The notes under the pieces were generated by a model, which worked only from the letters and a program-made list of their open reading frames with translations, did not search any database and was not told the origin of the DNA. This document shows, piece by piece, positions 7,023-14,699 of a stretch of 35,487 nt of DNA. Both the position numbers and the translations under genes were made by a program. The DNA lies in contig JBLWGC010000181.1 in NCBI GenBank assembly GCA_048772705.1, positions 1 to 35,487 of the forward strand. The letters run 5' to 3'. Within the stretch, counting starts at the first letter, position 1. Each line of letters starts with the position of its first letter. Origin of the DNA: Leidyana gryllorum EB-2025a. Taxonomy: Eukaryota; Apicomplexa.

Positions 7023-7095
7023 GCCTCGGTAGCTCAGTTGGGAGAGCGCCAGACTGCAGAACTGGAAGTCCCGTGTTCGATGCACGGCCGAGGCA
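7023..7095 (+). tRNA. Phe-type tRNA body with anticodon GCA
   Basis: Acceptor GCCTCGG/CCGAGGC, D arm and T stem CCGTG/CACGG are those of Phe(GAA) at 18520. The loop reads CTGCAGA, anticodon GCA (Cys), with an A-A mismatch closing the anticodon stem. Probably a decaying Phe copy. It lies in an inverted-repeat arm with 10054-10335. Confidence 0.65.
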
Positions 7096-7118
7096 GAGAG
7101 GTTGTGGCATCTGGTGTC

Positions 7119-7172
7119 AAAATCTCTCGCGCCCGTGCGAGGGTTCTGCCCCTCAGCTAACCAGGCAGGCCC
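7119..7172 (-). pseudogene. tRNA-like fragment (Thr-like 5' half)
   Basis: On the minus strand GGTTAGCTGAGGGGCAGAACGC resembles the Thr D arm and is followed by a hairpin-like anticodon arm; there is no T arm. Further copies are at 10188 and about 10660. Confidence 0.35.
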
Positions 7173-7232
7173 TGTCTCGATCACATGACGGTATGGCTGA
7201 GCCAACACCTTCGAACGTTTCATTCCATCTTC

Positions 7233-7304
7233 AGGGCACGCGCGGAGTTGAACCACGGACTTGCTGATCTGCAGTCAGCTGCTCTACCACTGAGCTACGT
7301 ACCC
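7233..7304 (-). tRNA. tRNA-Cys(GCA)
   Basis: A 72-nt cloverleaf with acceptor GGGTACG/CGTGCCC, anticodon arm GCTGA-CTGCAGA-TCAGC and T stem CGTGG/CCGCG with loop TTCAACT. It matches copies at 10054, 13466 and 16637. Confidence 0.93.
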
Positions 7305-7447
7305 AGAACTGCCCCTCATACTCACTCAACTCGTTCCTGTCTCCTCACTTGAAGCAAAACGGCCGTGTACTAGAACATAGCTGCACGGATGGTCCCCGCA
7401 GCCCAAGAGAAGTGGCGAAGTTTCAGGAGTAGTGAGGACCAGTTCCG

Positions 7448-7519
7448 AGGTCGTGCCGGGAATCGAACCCAGGTCGGGAGATTCAGAGTCTCCAGTGCTA
7501 ACCACTACACCACGCAACC
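7448..7519 (-). tRNA. tRNA-Gln(CTG)
   Basis: Anticodon arm GGAGA-CTCTGAA-TCTCC and T stem CTGGG/CCCGG pair. The acceptor has one C-A mismatch compared with the copy at 12142. Confidence 0.83.
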
Positions 7520-7762
7520 GGTTCAGCCCATCCCAAAAGAGTCGGTACAGCCATCCGGACCAGCGCACCTTCCGTCGGGATTCCCGTGCGAACTGTCAGT
7601 GGTGTAGGTACACCCCCTTCTCGATGTCAGTATTTGGCTCTTGCAATGACTGTTTGGCGGGGTGGACGAAGGTCTGAGCGGCCGCTTCACTCCCAGTCAT
7701 GGGGTTTTGCTGTGCACATCACTCGCTCCTTCGGCTAGTGACTGTTCACCTCAACTCTGAAG

Positions 7763-7836
7763 CGGTCACATATTCCAGTCGGTTAGAGCGTGAGCCTGAT
7801 AACTTCCGAGTCCGCGACTGGAGCCCGCGCGTGACC
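7763..7836 (+). pseudogene. tRNA-Ile pseudogene
   Basis: It aligns with Ile(AAT) at 13747 (CAGTCGGTTAGAGCGTGAGCCT, GTGACCA) but the D arm, anticodon stem and T stem are altered. Confidence 0.6.
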
Positions 7837-7937
7837 AAGTGAGTGGATCTCTGATACAGATTCGCCCTGCACCCGAGGAAGGCCCAAGATTCCACGATCA
7901 ATACGAATGGAATTTGTTACTAAGTCCGAGCTTCGTT

Positions 7938-8001
7938 GCCGCCCCAAGTCCGTCGGTAGAGCGCAAGACTTTTGAGGGGAGACCGCCGGTTCGGGCAGCG
8001 C
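7938..8001 (+). pseudogene. tRNA-Lys-derived pseudogene
   Basis: Same decayed Lys copy as at 609, immediately before a Ser gene. Confidence 0.55.
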
Positions 8002-8064
8002 GAGAACTCAAGGTTGCTGAACCGTTTGTGAAGCCACTGGCCGCAAAATGCCAAGTTCGACAGC

Positions 8065-8146
8065 GGCAACTTGCCCGAGTGGTTAAGGGGGTAGACTAGA
8101 AATCTACTGGGCCGTGCCCGCGCTGGTTCAAATCCAGCAGTTGTCG
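8065..8146 (+). tRNA. tRNA-Ser(AGA)
   Basis: An 82-nt class II cloverleaf identical in plan to Ser(CGA) at 743, with loop CTAGAAA giving anticodon AGA. Acceptor and T stem pair fully. Confidence 0.92.
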
Positions 8147-8221
8147 TGCGATGTGGTTGGAGGGTTAAACACCGACTCACGCATGAATTTCTGAATGGTG
8201 GAAAAGCAACCATGTGTCCTC

Positions 8222-8292
8222 TGCATCTGCCGGGAATCGAACCCGGGTCGTCTCGATGGCAACGAGACATTCTACCACTAGACCACAGATGC
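8222..8292 (-). tRNA. tRNA-Gly(GCC)
   Basis: A 71-nt cloverleaf with acceptor GCATCTG/CAGATGC, anticodon arm TCTCG-TTGCCAT-CGAGA and T stem CCGGG/CCCGG. A T4 run lies about 18 nt downstream on its own strand, a possible Pol III terminator. Confidence 0.95.
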
Positions 8293-8372
8293 GTGACACC
8301 TTGTTGTTGAAGCTCGTACACGGTAACGGCCGTTTTCTGAACGAATGGAATGTCCGTGGCGTGTTCAGAGTG

Positions 8373-8425
8373 TCCGAGTTACTATTTTCGCATGTCACGC
8401 CTAAGAAGCGGGCCCGATTGCCGGT
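8373..8425 (+). pseudogene. tRNA-Asp pseudogene
   Basis: It starts TCCGAG, lacks most of the D arm, and has a broken T arm (GGGCCCGATTGCCGG). Equivalent dead copies sit in the other modules (11052, 14826, 22612, inverted 18077). Confidence 0.6.
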
Positions 8426-8453
8426 AAATAAGTCTGGAACGGGGGATGGTTTT

Positions 8454-8525
8454 GGGCCTATCGCGCAACGGTAGCGCGTCTGACTCCAGATCAGAAGGTT
8501 GGGTGTTCGAATCACTCTGGGCTCA
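8454..8525 (+). tRNA. tRNA-Trp(CCA)
   Basis: A 72-nt cloverleaf with acceptor GGGCCTA/TGGGCTC, D arm GCGCAACGGTAGCGC, anticodon arm TCTGA-CTCCAGA-TCAGA and T stem GGGTG/CACTC. A T5 run at 8539-8543, about 14 nt past the end, could terminate Pol III. Confidence 0.93.
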
Positions 8526-8561
8526 ACCGGACTCTATGTTTTTCCCGTTTGGGGCGCAACC

Positions 8562-8641
8562 TGACAAAAGTGGGATTCGAACCCACGACCTTTCGGACTC
8601 CGGTCTGAGCACAGCGCCTCAGACCACTCGGTCATCTTGCC
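8562..8641 (-). tRNA. tRNA-Leu(CAG)
   Basis: An 80-nt class II tRNA with acceptor GGCAAGA/TTTTGTC, loop CTCAGAC, variable arm TCCGAAAGG and T stem GTGGG/CCCAC. One G-G mismatch in the anticodon stem is shared by all module copies. Confidence 0.88.
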
Positions 8642-8734
8642 GGGATGTTGTTGGCTCGCCGCTCCACGCGTTTTCTGTGCTTGGAATCTCATGATGGAAG
8701 GACTTTGGGGTTGAAGGCCGGTGTGTTCGGAGCG

Positions 8735-8806
8735 TCCGAGATAGTATAGTGGTTAGTATTTCCGCCTGTCACGCGGAAGACCCGGGTTCGATTCCCGGTC
8801 TCGGAG
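8735..8806 (+). tRNA. tRNA-Asp(GTC)
   Basis: A 72-nt cloverleaf with acceptor TCCGAGA/TCTCGGA, anticodon arm TCCGC-CTGTCAC-GCGGA (GTC at 8768-8770) and T stem CCGGG/CCCGG. A T6 run lies about 26 nt downstream. Confidence 0.95.
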
Positions 8807-8861
8807 CACAGTTGATCTCGCTTAAGATTGTCTTTTTTGGTGCCCGCTGAAAGTTGCGAGC

Positions 8862-8934
8862 TACAGCCACCGAGGATCGAACTCGGGACCTTCTGCGTGT
8901 TAAGCAGACGTCGTAACCACTAGACCATGGCTGC
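8862..8934 (-). tRNA. tRNA-Val(AAC)
   Basis: A 73-nt cloverleaf with acceptor GCAGCCA/TGGCTGT, loop TTAACAC and T stem CCGAG/CTCGG. Its repeat partner at 23114 has the anticodon changed. Confidence 0.92.
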
Positions 8935-8996
8935 ATGGATGGTCCCCGCAGCCCAAGAGAAGTGGCGAAGCTTCAGGGAGTAGTGAGGACCAGTTC

Positions 8997-9067
8997 AAGG
9001 GTCGCGCCGGGATCGAACCCAGGTCGGAAAATCCAAAGTGTCGAGTGCTAACCACCAAGGACGCAAC
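8997..9067 (-). pseudogene. tRNA-Gln pseudogene
   Basis: It matches Gln(CTG) at 7448 through the T arm and acceptor, but the anticodon stem and D arm are altered and a base is missing from the T arm. Confidence 0.62.
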
Positions 9068-9225
9068 CGGTTCAGCCCATCCCAGAAGAGTCGGACTAGC
9101 GCTTCCTCAACTGGACACATGCAACACGGGTCTTGTATACAGACCCCAGCGTAAAGAGTTGGATTCGAGTCGGGCAAAAACCTCAGTTCAATCATTCAAC
9201 CAGTTGCGCTCTCCCCGAATGCTAC

Positions 9226-9307
9226 CGACAAGGGTGAGATTCGAACTCACGCGGGTGGAACCCAACGGCTTAGCAGGCCGCCGCCTTAACCACTCGGCCA
9301 CCTTGCC
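9226..9307 (-). tRNA. tRNA-Ser(GCT)
   Basis: An 82-nt class II tRNA with acceptor GGCAAGG/CCTTGTC, anticodon arm GCGGC-CTGCTAA-GCCGT, a long variable arm pairing GGGT with ACCC, and T stem GTGAG/CTCAC. It is the only normal Ser(GCT). Confidence 0.93.
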
Positions 9308-9416
9308 GACGACATCTCTTACTCGCTGGCACTTTTTCACAACGGTTTGGGGTCCTAGTCAAGCTTGCTGAACCGTATGTGACATCACTGGCCGCAAAAT
9401 GCCGAGTTCGGCAGGT

Positions 9417-9498
9417 GGCAACTTGCCCGAGTGGTTAAGGGGGTAGACTCGAAATCTACTGGGCCTGGCCCGCGCTGGTTCAAATCCAGCAGTTGTCG
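9417..9498 (+). tRNA. tRNA-Ser(CGA)
   Basis: Intact 82-nt class II tRNA as at 743. Its upstream flank (CAAGCTTGCTGAACCGTATG) is that of the Lys-pseudogene/Ser cassette but the Lys part is missing. Confidence 0.92.
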
Positions 9499-9562
9499 TG
9501 CGATGTGGTGGAAATGATGCAATTCCCAGCATCAAAAACTCATATGGGTCGAGACAGGGAAT

Positions 9563-9634
9563 GCCTCCTTAGCTTAGGGGCAGAGCATTCGCTTTGTAAG
9601 CGAAAGGTCGCTGGTTCGATTCCGGCAGGAGGCT
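9563..9634 (+). tRNA. tRNA-Thr(TGT)
   Basis: A 72-nt cloverleaf with a compensated acceptor GCCTCCT/AGGAGGC (both strands changed relative to the other Thr genes), loop TTTGTAA and T stem GCTGG/CCGGC. The paired change suggests selection has kept it folding. Confidence 0.92.
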
Positions 9635-10053
9635 TCAGTCATTAGCCTAAACATGGTTGCGATCATCCGCCCGCATTTTCGGATGGCGGCTTGCACACAG
9701 CACTCCATCTTGCCGAAGTGTTACCCGTTTCCTGTCCGTGTTAGACAGCCTATCGATGGATCAAAGGGCACAAAACCCGATAGCCTGACATGTGAAGTGG
9801 CTCTACTCCCAGAGCTGGAACTTCCGTAGTATGTGGGAGCCGCGTGTCAGCCCAACAGACTACAAAGGTTGGAGTGACGGGACAGAAAGCGAGCTGGCAA
9901 CATGGCCAAATGCACTACTTTTGAAACCTCACCACTCCTCTTGGGCTGCGGGGACCATCCGTGCAGCTATGATCTAGTGGTCACGACGTACACGGCCGTT
10001 TTGCTTCAAGTGAGGAGGCAGGATCGAGTTGAGTGAGTATGAGGGGCAGTTCT
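9635..10053. other. Long spacer without a recognisable tRNA
   Basis: About 420 bp. It holds flank pieces shared with Lys and Val neighbourhoods, and from about 9960 the first 27 or so bases of a Val gene (GCAGCTATGATCTAGTGG) joined to a CGGCCGTTTT spacer. I see no protein gene. Confidence 0.5.
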
Positions 10054-10125
10054 GGGTACGTAGCTCAGTGGTAGAGCAGCTGACTGCAGATCAGCAAGTC
10101 CGTGGTTCAACTCCGCGCGTGCCCT
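10054..10125 (+). tRNA. tRNA-Cys(GCA)
   Basis: An intact 72-nt cloverleaf as at 7233. With the Phe gene at 10263 it forms an inverted copy of 7023-7304. Confidence 0.93.
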
Positions 10126-10187
10126 GAAGATGGAATGAAACGTTCGAAGATGTTGGCTCAGCCATACCGTCATGTGATCGAGACAGG

Positions 10188-10245
10188 GCCTGCCTGGTTA
10201 GCTGAGGGGCAGAACGCTCGCACGGGCGCGAGGGATTTTGACACT
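10188..10245 (+). pseudogene. tRNA-like fragment (Thr-like 5' half)
   Basis: An inverted copy of the fragment at 7119, with a D arm and a GC-rich anticodon-like hairpin and no T arm. A further shortened copy is near 10660-10698. Confidence 0.35.
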
Positions 10246-10262
10246 AGATGTCACAACCTCTC

Positions 10263-10335
10263 TGCCTCGGCTGTGGATCGAACACGGGACTTCCAGATCT
10301 TCAGTCTGGCGCTCTCCCAACTGAGCTACCGAGGC
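10263..10335 (-). tRNA. tRNA-Phe(GAA)
   Basis: Acceptor GCCTCGG/CCGAGGC and anticodon arm CCAGA-CTGAAGA-TCTGG pair. The T stem has one C-A mismatch. Confidence 0.87.
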
Positions 10336-10500
10336 GCTAGAAACCCTTGAAACGCGGTGAAGATAGGCACTCACCGCAGCCCTCTGTGGAGCCACTGCCC
10401 GCGGGATGTCCAATACAACACCAAGACCACAAGTGCGGTTCAGAGAGTAGGGTTCCGCAGAACCCGGCCCTAAGAGGTTTCGAACTTATCGATGCATTAA

Positions 10501-10572
10501 AGCCTTCTGTCGGAATCGAGCCGCCGACGTCTCGTTTACGAAGCAAACGCTCTGCCCCTAAGCTTACAAGGG
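10501..10572 (-). pseudogene. tRNA-Thr(CGT) pseudogene
   Basis: It aligns with the Thr(CGT) genes at 21856 and 25168. Acceptor, anticodon stem and T stem have several mismatches. Confidence 0.62.
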
Positions 10573-10721
10573 AATCCAAGAAGGAAATCACGCATCTAAG
10601 CCCGTTGAGGGAGGTTGTTGAAGTACTCCAAGGACTTCCACTGCCCCTCATGTGATCGAGACAGGGCCTGCCTGGTTAGCTGAGGGGCGAGGAATTCTGA
10701 CACCAGATGTCACGACCTCTC

Positions 10722-10794
10722 TGCCTCGGCCGTGGATCGAACACGGGACTTCCAGATCTTCAGTCTGGCGCTCTCCCAACTGCGCTACCGAGGC
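10722..10794 (-). tRNA. tRNA-Phe(GAA)
   Basis: Acceptor, anticodon arm CTGAAGA and T stem CCGTG/CACGG pair. One D-stem base differs (GCGC for GCTC). It is a nearby duplicate of the gene at 10263. Confidence 0.85.
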
Positions 10795-10900
10795 GCTAGA
10801 AAGTCATGGAAGGCGGTGAAAATAAGCACTTAGCGCGACCGTATGTGGGGCCAACTCACGCATGAATTGTTGGAATGGTGAAAAACAAGCACGTGTCCTC

Positions 10901-10971
10901 TGCATCTGCCGGGAATCGAACCCGGGTCGTCTCGATGGCAACGAGACATTCTACCACTAGACCACAGATGC
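10901..10971 (-). tRNA. tRNA-Gly(GCC)
   Basis: Intact, as at 8222. First gene of five-gene module copy 2. Confidence 0.94.
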
Positions 10972-11051
10972 GTGACACCTTGTTGTTGAAGCTCGTACAC
11001 GGTAACGGCCGTTTTCTGAACGAATGGAATGTCCGTGGCGTGTTCAGAGCG

Positions 11052-11115
11052 TCCGAGATAGCATAGTGGTTACTATTTTCGCATGTCACGCCTAAGAAGC
11101 GGGCCCGATGCCGGT
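11052..11115 (+). pseudogene. tRNA-Asp pseudogene
   Basis: TCCGAGATAGCATAGTGG keeps the 5' half and GCATGTCACGCC the anticodon region; the T arm has decayed. Confidence 0.62.
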
Positions 11116-11143
11116 AAATGAGTCTGGAACGGGGGATGGTTTT

Positions 11144-11215
11144 GAGCCTACGGCGCAACGGTAGCGCGTCTGACTCCAGATCAGAAGGTTGGGTGTTCAA
11201 ATCACTCTGGGCTCA
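11144..11215 (+). tRNA. tRNA-Trp(CCA)
   Basis: As at 8454, with acceptor GAGCCTA/TGGGCTC, where A2-T71 replaces a G-T pair. Loop CTCCAGA, and a T5 run shortly downstream. Confidence 0.9.
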
Positions 11216-11251
11216 ACCGGACTCTATGTTTTTCCCGTTTGGGGCGCAACC

Positions 11252-11331
11252 TGACAAAAGTGGGATTCGAAGCCACGATCTTTCGGACTCCGGTCTGAGC
11301 ACAGCGCCTCAGACCACTCGGTCACCTTGCC
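11252..11331 (-). tRNA. tRNA-Leu(CAG)
   Basis: As at 8562, with a C-C mismatch in the T stem and a G-T closing the acceptor. Possibly weakened. Confidence 0.78.
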
Positions 11332-11425
11332 GGGATGTTGTTGACTCGCCGCTCCACACGTTTTCTGTGCTTGAAATCTCATAATGGAAGAACTTTTGGG
11401 GTTGGAGGCCGGCGTGTTCAGAGCG

Positions 11426-11497
11426 TCCGAGATAGTATAGTGGTTAGTATTTCCGCCTGTCACGCGGAAGACCCGGGTTCGATTCCCGGTCTCGGAG
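11426..11497 (+). tRNA. tRNA-Asp(GTC)
   Basis: Fully paired 72-nt cloverleaf, same as 8735. Confidence 0.95.
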
Positions 11498-11635
11498 CAG
11501 TTCCAGTCCCTCACAACTGCTGCAACTCAGATTTTGTCTCAGCTGGTCTGGACTTCATCCGGGATTGTACGAGTGGGAGCCGCGTATAGAAGCCGACCTT
11601 GGAGAGACGTGGCATTGAGTCAACAACTATCAGAC

Positions 11636-11707
11636 GGGCTGTTCTGGGAGTCGAACCCAGGACTTCTTCCACCCGAAGGAAGAATCATACCACTAGACCA
11701 AACAGCC
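11636..11707 (-). tRNA. tRNA-Pro(CGG)
   Basis: A 72-nt cloverleaf with GGCTGTT/AACAGCC, CTTCC-TTCGGGT-GGAAG and CTGGG/CCCAG. It opens the Pro/Ala/Gln block also seen at 15911-16494 and inverted at 23250-23822. Confidence 0.94.
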
Positions 11708-11794
11708 GGCTGTCGGTCGAGCAACCCGCTGAGTACAGTCGAGAGAGTGGTCATACGATGTTGAGAACAAAAAAATCGATGGGGTCTGCGCAAC

Positions 11795-11867
11795 GGGCGA
11801 CTAGCTCAAATGGTAGAGCGCTCGCTTAGCATGCGAGAGGTACTGGGATCGATGCCCAGGTCGTCCA
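11795..11867 (+). tRNA. tRNA-Ala(AGC)
   Basis: A 73-nt cloverleaf with acceptor GGGCGAC/GTCGTCC, anticodon arm CTCGC-TTAGCAT-GCGAG and T stem CTGGG/CCCAG with loop ATCGATG. Confidence 0.94.
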
Positions 11868-12141
11868 AACTTCGTAGTCTGCAACTGCCGCTATTTTGCT
11901 ACAGAGTTGAAAGCTTTCAAGTGTGCCCTGTACCCCTTGGATAGACTCGGGCACCGCAGGATGTGTGAAGGTTGCCTCAGAGCCCGGATTTCCGAGTTTG
12001 TATTTAATAATCACACACTCTGCCGACTAAGATACAACAGTTACGATATTTCAAAGGTCAGTAGAGAGACGCGTGTTGCATGTGTCCAGTTAGCGCTAGT
12101 CCGGATGGCTCTACCAACTCTTTTTTGGGAAGGACTGAATG
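11868..12141. other. Conserved spacer between Ala and Gln
   Basis: 274 bp without a tRNA, repeated with few changes at 16145-16422. Part of it resembles a worn Asn-like sequence on the plus strand near 12000-12060. No protein gene is seen. Confidence 0.5.
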
Positions 12142-12213
12142 GGTTGCGTGGTGTAGTGGTCAGCACTGGAGACTCTGAATCTCCCGACCTGGGTTCGATT
12201 CCCGGCGCGACCT
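12142..12213 (+). tRNA. tRNA-Gln(CTG)
   Basis: A 72-nt cloverleaf with acceptor GGTTGCG/CGCGACC, loop CTCTGAA and T stem CTGGG/CCCGG. Confidence 0.93.
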
Positions 12214-12278
12214 CAAAACTGGTCCTCACTACTTCGTAAAAGCTCGCCACTTCTCTCTTGGTCTGCGGGACCTTCGCT

Positions 12279-12351
12279 GCAGCCATGGTCTAGTGGTCAC
12301 GACGTCTGCTTCACACGCAGAAGGTCCCGAGTTCGATCCTCGGTGGCTGTA
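12279..12351 (+). tRNA. tRNA-Val(CAC)
   Basis: A 73-nt cloverleaf with GCAGCCA/TGGCTGT, TCTGC-TTCACAC-GCAGA and CCGAG/CTCGG. It follows Gln closely, the same pairing as in inverted form at 23114-23321. Confidence 0.94.
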
Positions 12352-12404
12352 ACTCGCGTTTGTCAGGTGAGCACCACGAAATCTAAAGCGGAAGAACGAA
12401 GTGT

Positions 12405-12476
12405 CTCCGAGACCGGGAATCAAACCCGGGTCTTCCGCGTGACAGGCGGAAATACTAACCACTATACTATCTCGGA
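12405..12476 (-). tRNA. tRNA-Asp(GTC)
   Basis: All stems pair as at 8735. The T loop reads TTTGATT rather than TTCGATT, losing C56, which normally pairs with G19. Confidence 0.82.
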
Positions 12477-12570
12477 CGCTCTTGGATACCCCGGCCTTCA
12501 ACCCCAAAAGCCTTCCTTCTCGAGACTTCACGAACAGAAAACGTGTAAAGTGGCGAGCCAAGAACACTCC

Positions 12571-12650
12571 GGCAAGATGGCCGAGTGGTCCGAGGCGCTG
12601 TGTTAAGGCCGCAGTCCGAAAGGGCGTGTGTTCGAATCCCACTCTTGTCA
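12571..12650 (+). tRNA. tRNA-Leu(AAG)
   Basis: An 80-nt class II tRNA with GGCAAGA/TCTTGTC, CTGTG-TTAAGGC-CGCAG and variable arm GTCCGAAAGGG. There is one T-C mismatch in the T stem. The cleaner copy is at 21422. Confidence 0.84.
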
Positions 12651-12718
12651 GCCGTTGTATCGGCCCTCGGTCAGCCACTGGATGCAATAGGTCTTCCATG
12701 TAGAGCGGATGAGCGGAT

Positions 12719-12791
12719 GGGCGGCTAGCTCAGATCGTAGAGCGCTCGATTCGCATGCGAGAGGTACTGGGATCGATACCCAGGTCGTCCA
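12719..12791 (+). tRNA. tRNA-Ala(CGC), slightly degraded
   Basis: Acceptor GGGCGGC/GTCGTCC and T stem CTGGG/CCCAG pair, and the loop is TTCGCAT. The anticodon stem has an A-G mismatch and the D loop has CG for G18-G19. The better copy is at 21281. Confidence 0.7.
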
Positions 12792-12866
12792 AACTTAGTA
12801 GGGCGGCACCTGCTGGTAGTTAAATACAGAGTTGCACCTCTAAGAGGGCGTGGCATATCGCAGCTC

Positions 12867-12939
12867 CGGTACTGCTAGGCTTCGAAACTGCGACTTTGTG
12901 GTAAACAGCTACACGCTTTGCCGACTGAGCTACAAGACT
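12867..12939 (-). pseudogene. tRNA-Asn(GTT) pseudogene
   Basis: It aligns with Asn at 21093 end to end and keeps GTT, but the acceptor, anticodon stem and T stem carry mismatches. Confidence 0.62.
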
Positions 12940-12966
12940 TAATTGCAATGTTCTTTTAAGCGAGGA

Positions 12967-12993
12967 AAAATCATACCTTCAGACCAAACAGCC
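12967..12993 (-). pseudogene. tRNA-Pro 5' fragment
   Basis: AATCATACC and CAGACCAAACAGCC match the D arm and 5' acceptor of Pro; the rest is absent. Confidence 0.5.
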
Positions 12994-13080
12994 TCCTGGT
13001 CGGCCTGCCCGGCTAGGGCACTCATAGGTGTCAAATGCTGGAGTACTCGGCGGTCGCGTTCGGCTGTCATTGGGTTGATT

Positions 13081-13154
13081 TGCTCCCCGGGGGGATCGAA
13101 CCCTCGACCTTCGGCACATAAGGCCGATGCTCTAACCAGCTGAGCTAGGGGAGC
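13081..13154 (-). tRNA. tRNA-Ile(TAT), no intron
   Basis: A 74-nt cloverleaf with perfect acceptor GCTCCCC/GGGGAGC, D arm GCTCAGCTGGTTAGAGC, anticodon arm TCGGC-CTTATGT-GCCGA (ATA at 13118-13120 on the plus strand) and T stem GAGGG/CCCCC with one A-C. Single copy. In many animals this gene carries an intron; none is present here. Confidence 0.9.
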
Positions 13155-13298
13155 GATCACCGCCGTTCCACCGCGTAACTCACATTCGATTCTATCTCAG
13201 GGGGTTGTTACATCAAGTGTCAGAATGCCCCGGCCTCGTGCCGACCAAGCTTGTCAGCGTCTCTGCTAATTTGCCACGGCGGTTTGAGGCGTGCCTCC

Positions 13299-13369
13299 TG
13301 CGTCTGTCGGGAATCGAACCTGGGTCGTCTCGGTGGCAACGACACATTCTACCACAAGACCACAGATGC
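13299..13369 (-). pseudogene. tRNA-Gly(GCC), degraded
   Basis: It aligns with 8222, with mismatches in the anticodon and T stems. It shares the GGTGGCAACGACAC variant with 17361, so the two form a sublineage. Confidence 0.6.
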
Positions 13370-13465
13370 ACAACTCGTTGTTGTTTAAGCTCGTGCACAA
13401 TACCGGCCGTTTTGCTTCAGAAGAGAAGACAGAATCGAGTTGAGCGAGTATGACGGGTAGTTTGT

Positions 13466-13537
13466 GGGTACGTAGCTCAGTGGTAGAGCAGCTGACTGCA
13501 GATCAGCAAGTCCGTGGTTCAACTCCGCGCGTGCCCT
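13466..13537 (+). tRNA. tRNA-Cys(GCA)
   Basis: Intact 72-nt cloverleaf as at 7233. Confidence 0.93.
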
Positions 13538-13605
13538 GAAGATGGTTTGGAACGATCGGAGATGTTGGACCACAAGGCAATGAGTCTGGAGCGGGGGATG
13601 ATTTT

Positions 13606-13665
13606 GGGCCTATGGCGGAACGTAGCGCTTCTGACTCCTGCTTAGAAAATTGGGTGCTGTCCGCC
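13606..13665 (+). pseudogene. tRNA-Trp pseudogene
   Basis: GGGCCTATGGCGGAACG matches the Trp 5' half. The anticodon (CTCCTGC context) and T arm have decayed. A related copy is at 16778. Confidence 0.55.
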
Positions 13666-13746
13666 AGTGTCTAAATGGCTCTGATGTTTGATTCCAGCTC
13701 TGGGGGATCCAGCATCCGGGTCGGTGCCATCTGTCGTTGCAGAAGT

Positions 13747-13820
13747 GGTCGCGTAGCTCAGTCGGTTAGAGCGTGAGCCTAATAAGCTCAAGGTCCCCGG
13801 TTCGAGCCCGGGCGTGACCA
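13747..13820 (+). tRNA. tRNA-Ile(AAT)
   Basis: A 74-nt cloverleaf with acceptor GGTCGCG/CGTGACC, anticodon arm TGAGC-CTAATAA-GCTCA and T stem CCCGG/CCGGG. It starts the Ile/Lys-pseudogene/Ser cassette. Confidence 0.94.
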
Positions 13821-13920
13821 AGTGAGGGGATCTCTGCTAAAGAGTCGCCCCGGACGCGAGGAAGCCACAGCATTCTTCGACTAATACGAAAGGAACTTGT
13901 TACCAAGTCCGAGCTTCCCT

Positions 13921-13960
13921 GCCGCGCCAGCTCCGTCGGTAGAGCGCAAGACTTTAAATG
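13921..13960 (+). pseudogene. tRNA-Lys-derived pseudogene, shortened
   Basis: The decayed Lys copy of the cassette, here cut short after the anticodon region. Confidence 0.5.
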
Positions 13961-14031
13961 GTGGAGAGTCCTAGTCAAGCTTGCTGAACCGTATGTGAAG
14001 CCACTGGCCGCAAAATGCCAAGTTCGACAGC

Positions 14032-14113
14032 GGCAACTTGCCCGAGTGGTTAAGGGGGTAGACTAGAAATCTACTGGGCCTGGCCCGCGCTGGTTCAAAT
14101 CCAGCAGTTGTCG
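14032..14113 (+). tRNA. tRNA-Ser(AGA)
   Basis: Intact 82-nt class II tRNA as at 8065. With the next Ile gene it forms the block found inverted at 26190-26598. Confidence 0.92.
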
Positions 14114-14234
14114 TGTGCTGCGATCATCGGAGTAGGCGGCTGGGCTCAAAACACCAGCAGTGCATGCTAGAGATTGCAGTGGCGACGCAGAGGCATCAAG
14201 TAAGTGAATAGGTGCCATCTGTCGTCGCAGAAGT

Positions 14235-14308
14235 GGTCGCGTGGCTCAGTCGGTTAGAGCGTGAGCCTAATAAGCTCAAGGTCCCCGGTTTGAGCCCGGG
14301 CGTGACCA
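14235..14308 (+). tRNA. tRNA-Ile(AAT)
   Basis: All stems pair. It has TG at positions 8-9 instead of TA, and the T loop reads TTTGAGC instead of TTCGAGC, so box B is weakened. Confidence 0.8.
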
Positions 14309-14408
14309 AGTGAGTGGATCTTTGATAAAGAGTTGCCCTGGACCCGAGGAAGCCCCAACATTCTGCGACCAATACGGGAGAAACTAGTTACTGAGTCCGA
14401 GCTTCCTT

Positions 14409-14473
14409 GCCGCGCCAGCTCCGTCGGTAGACCCCTAGACTTTCAATGGGGAGACCGCGGCTTCGGGCAGCGC
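14409..14473 (+). pseudogene. tRNA-Lys-derived pseudogene
   Basis: Further-worn copy of the Lys pseudogene of the Ile/Lys/Ser cassette. Confidence 0.5.
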
Positions 14474-14543
14474 GAGCAGTCCGACTCAAGCTTGCTACAT
14501 CGTATGTGAAGCCACAGGGCGCAAGATGACAAGTCCGACAGGT

Positions 14544-14624
14544 GGCAACTTGCCCGAGTGGTTAAGGGGTAGACTAGAAATCTACTGGGCCTGGGCCGCG
14601 CTGGTGCAGATCCAGCAGTTGTTG
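14544..14624 (+). pseudogene. tRNA-Ser(AGA), degraded
   Basis: It aligns with 8065 but one base of the D stem is missing and the T loop reads TGCAGAT instead of TTCAAAT. Confidence 0.65.
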
Positions 14625-14699
14625 TGCGATGTGATTGGAGGGGTCAGACACCAACTTATGCATGAATTTCTGAATGGTGGAAAAACAACATGTGTCCTC

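Larger units (their letters stand above)
8222..8806. repeat. Five-gene tRNA module, copy 1
   Basis: Gly(-), Asp-pseudogene(+), Trp(+), Leu(CAG)(-), Asp(+). Other copies are at 10901-11497, 14700-15257 and 22466-23058, with an inverted one at 17696-18292. Confidence 0.85.
7885..8940. repeat. Direct repeat of about 1.06 kb (partner 22120-23190)
   Basis: Lys-pseudogene, Ser, Gly, Asp-pseudogene, Trp, Leu, Asp and Val occur here in the same order, orientation and spacing as at 22120-23190, with closely matching spacers. The two lie about 14.2 kb apart. Confidence 0.8.
10901..11497. repeat. Five-gene tRNA module, copy 2
   Basis: Same Gly/Asp-pseudogene/Trp/Leu/Asp order as 8222-8806. It continues into a Pro gene through a spacer closely matching the one after copy 3 (15257-15467). 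Confidence 0.85.
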
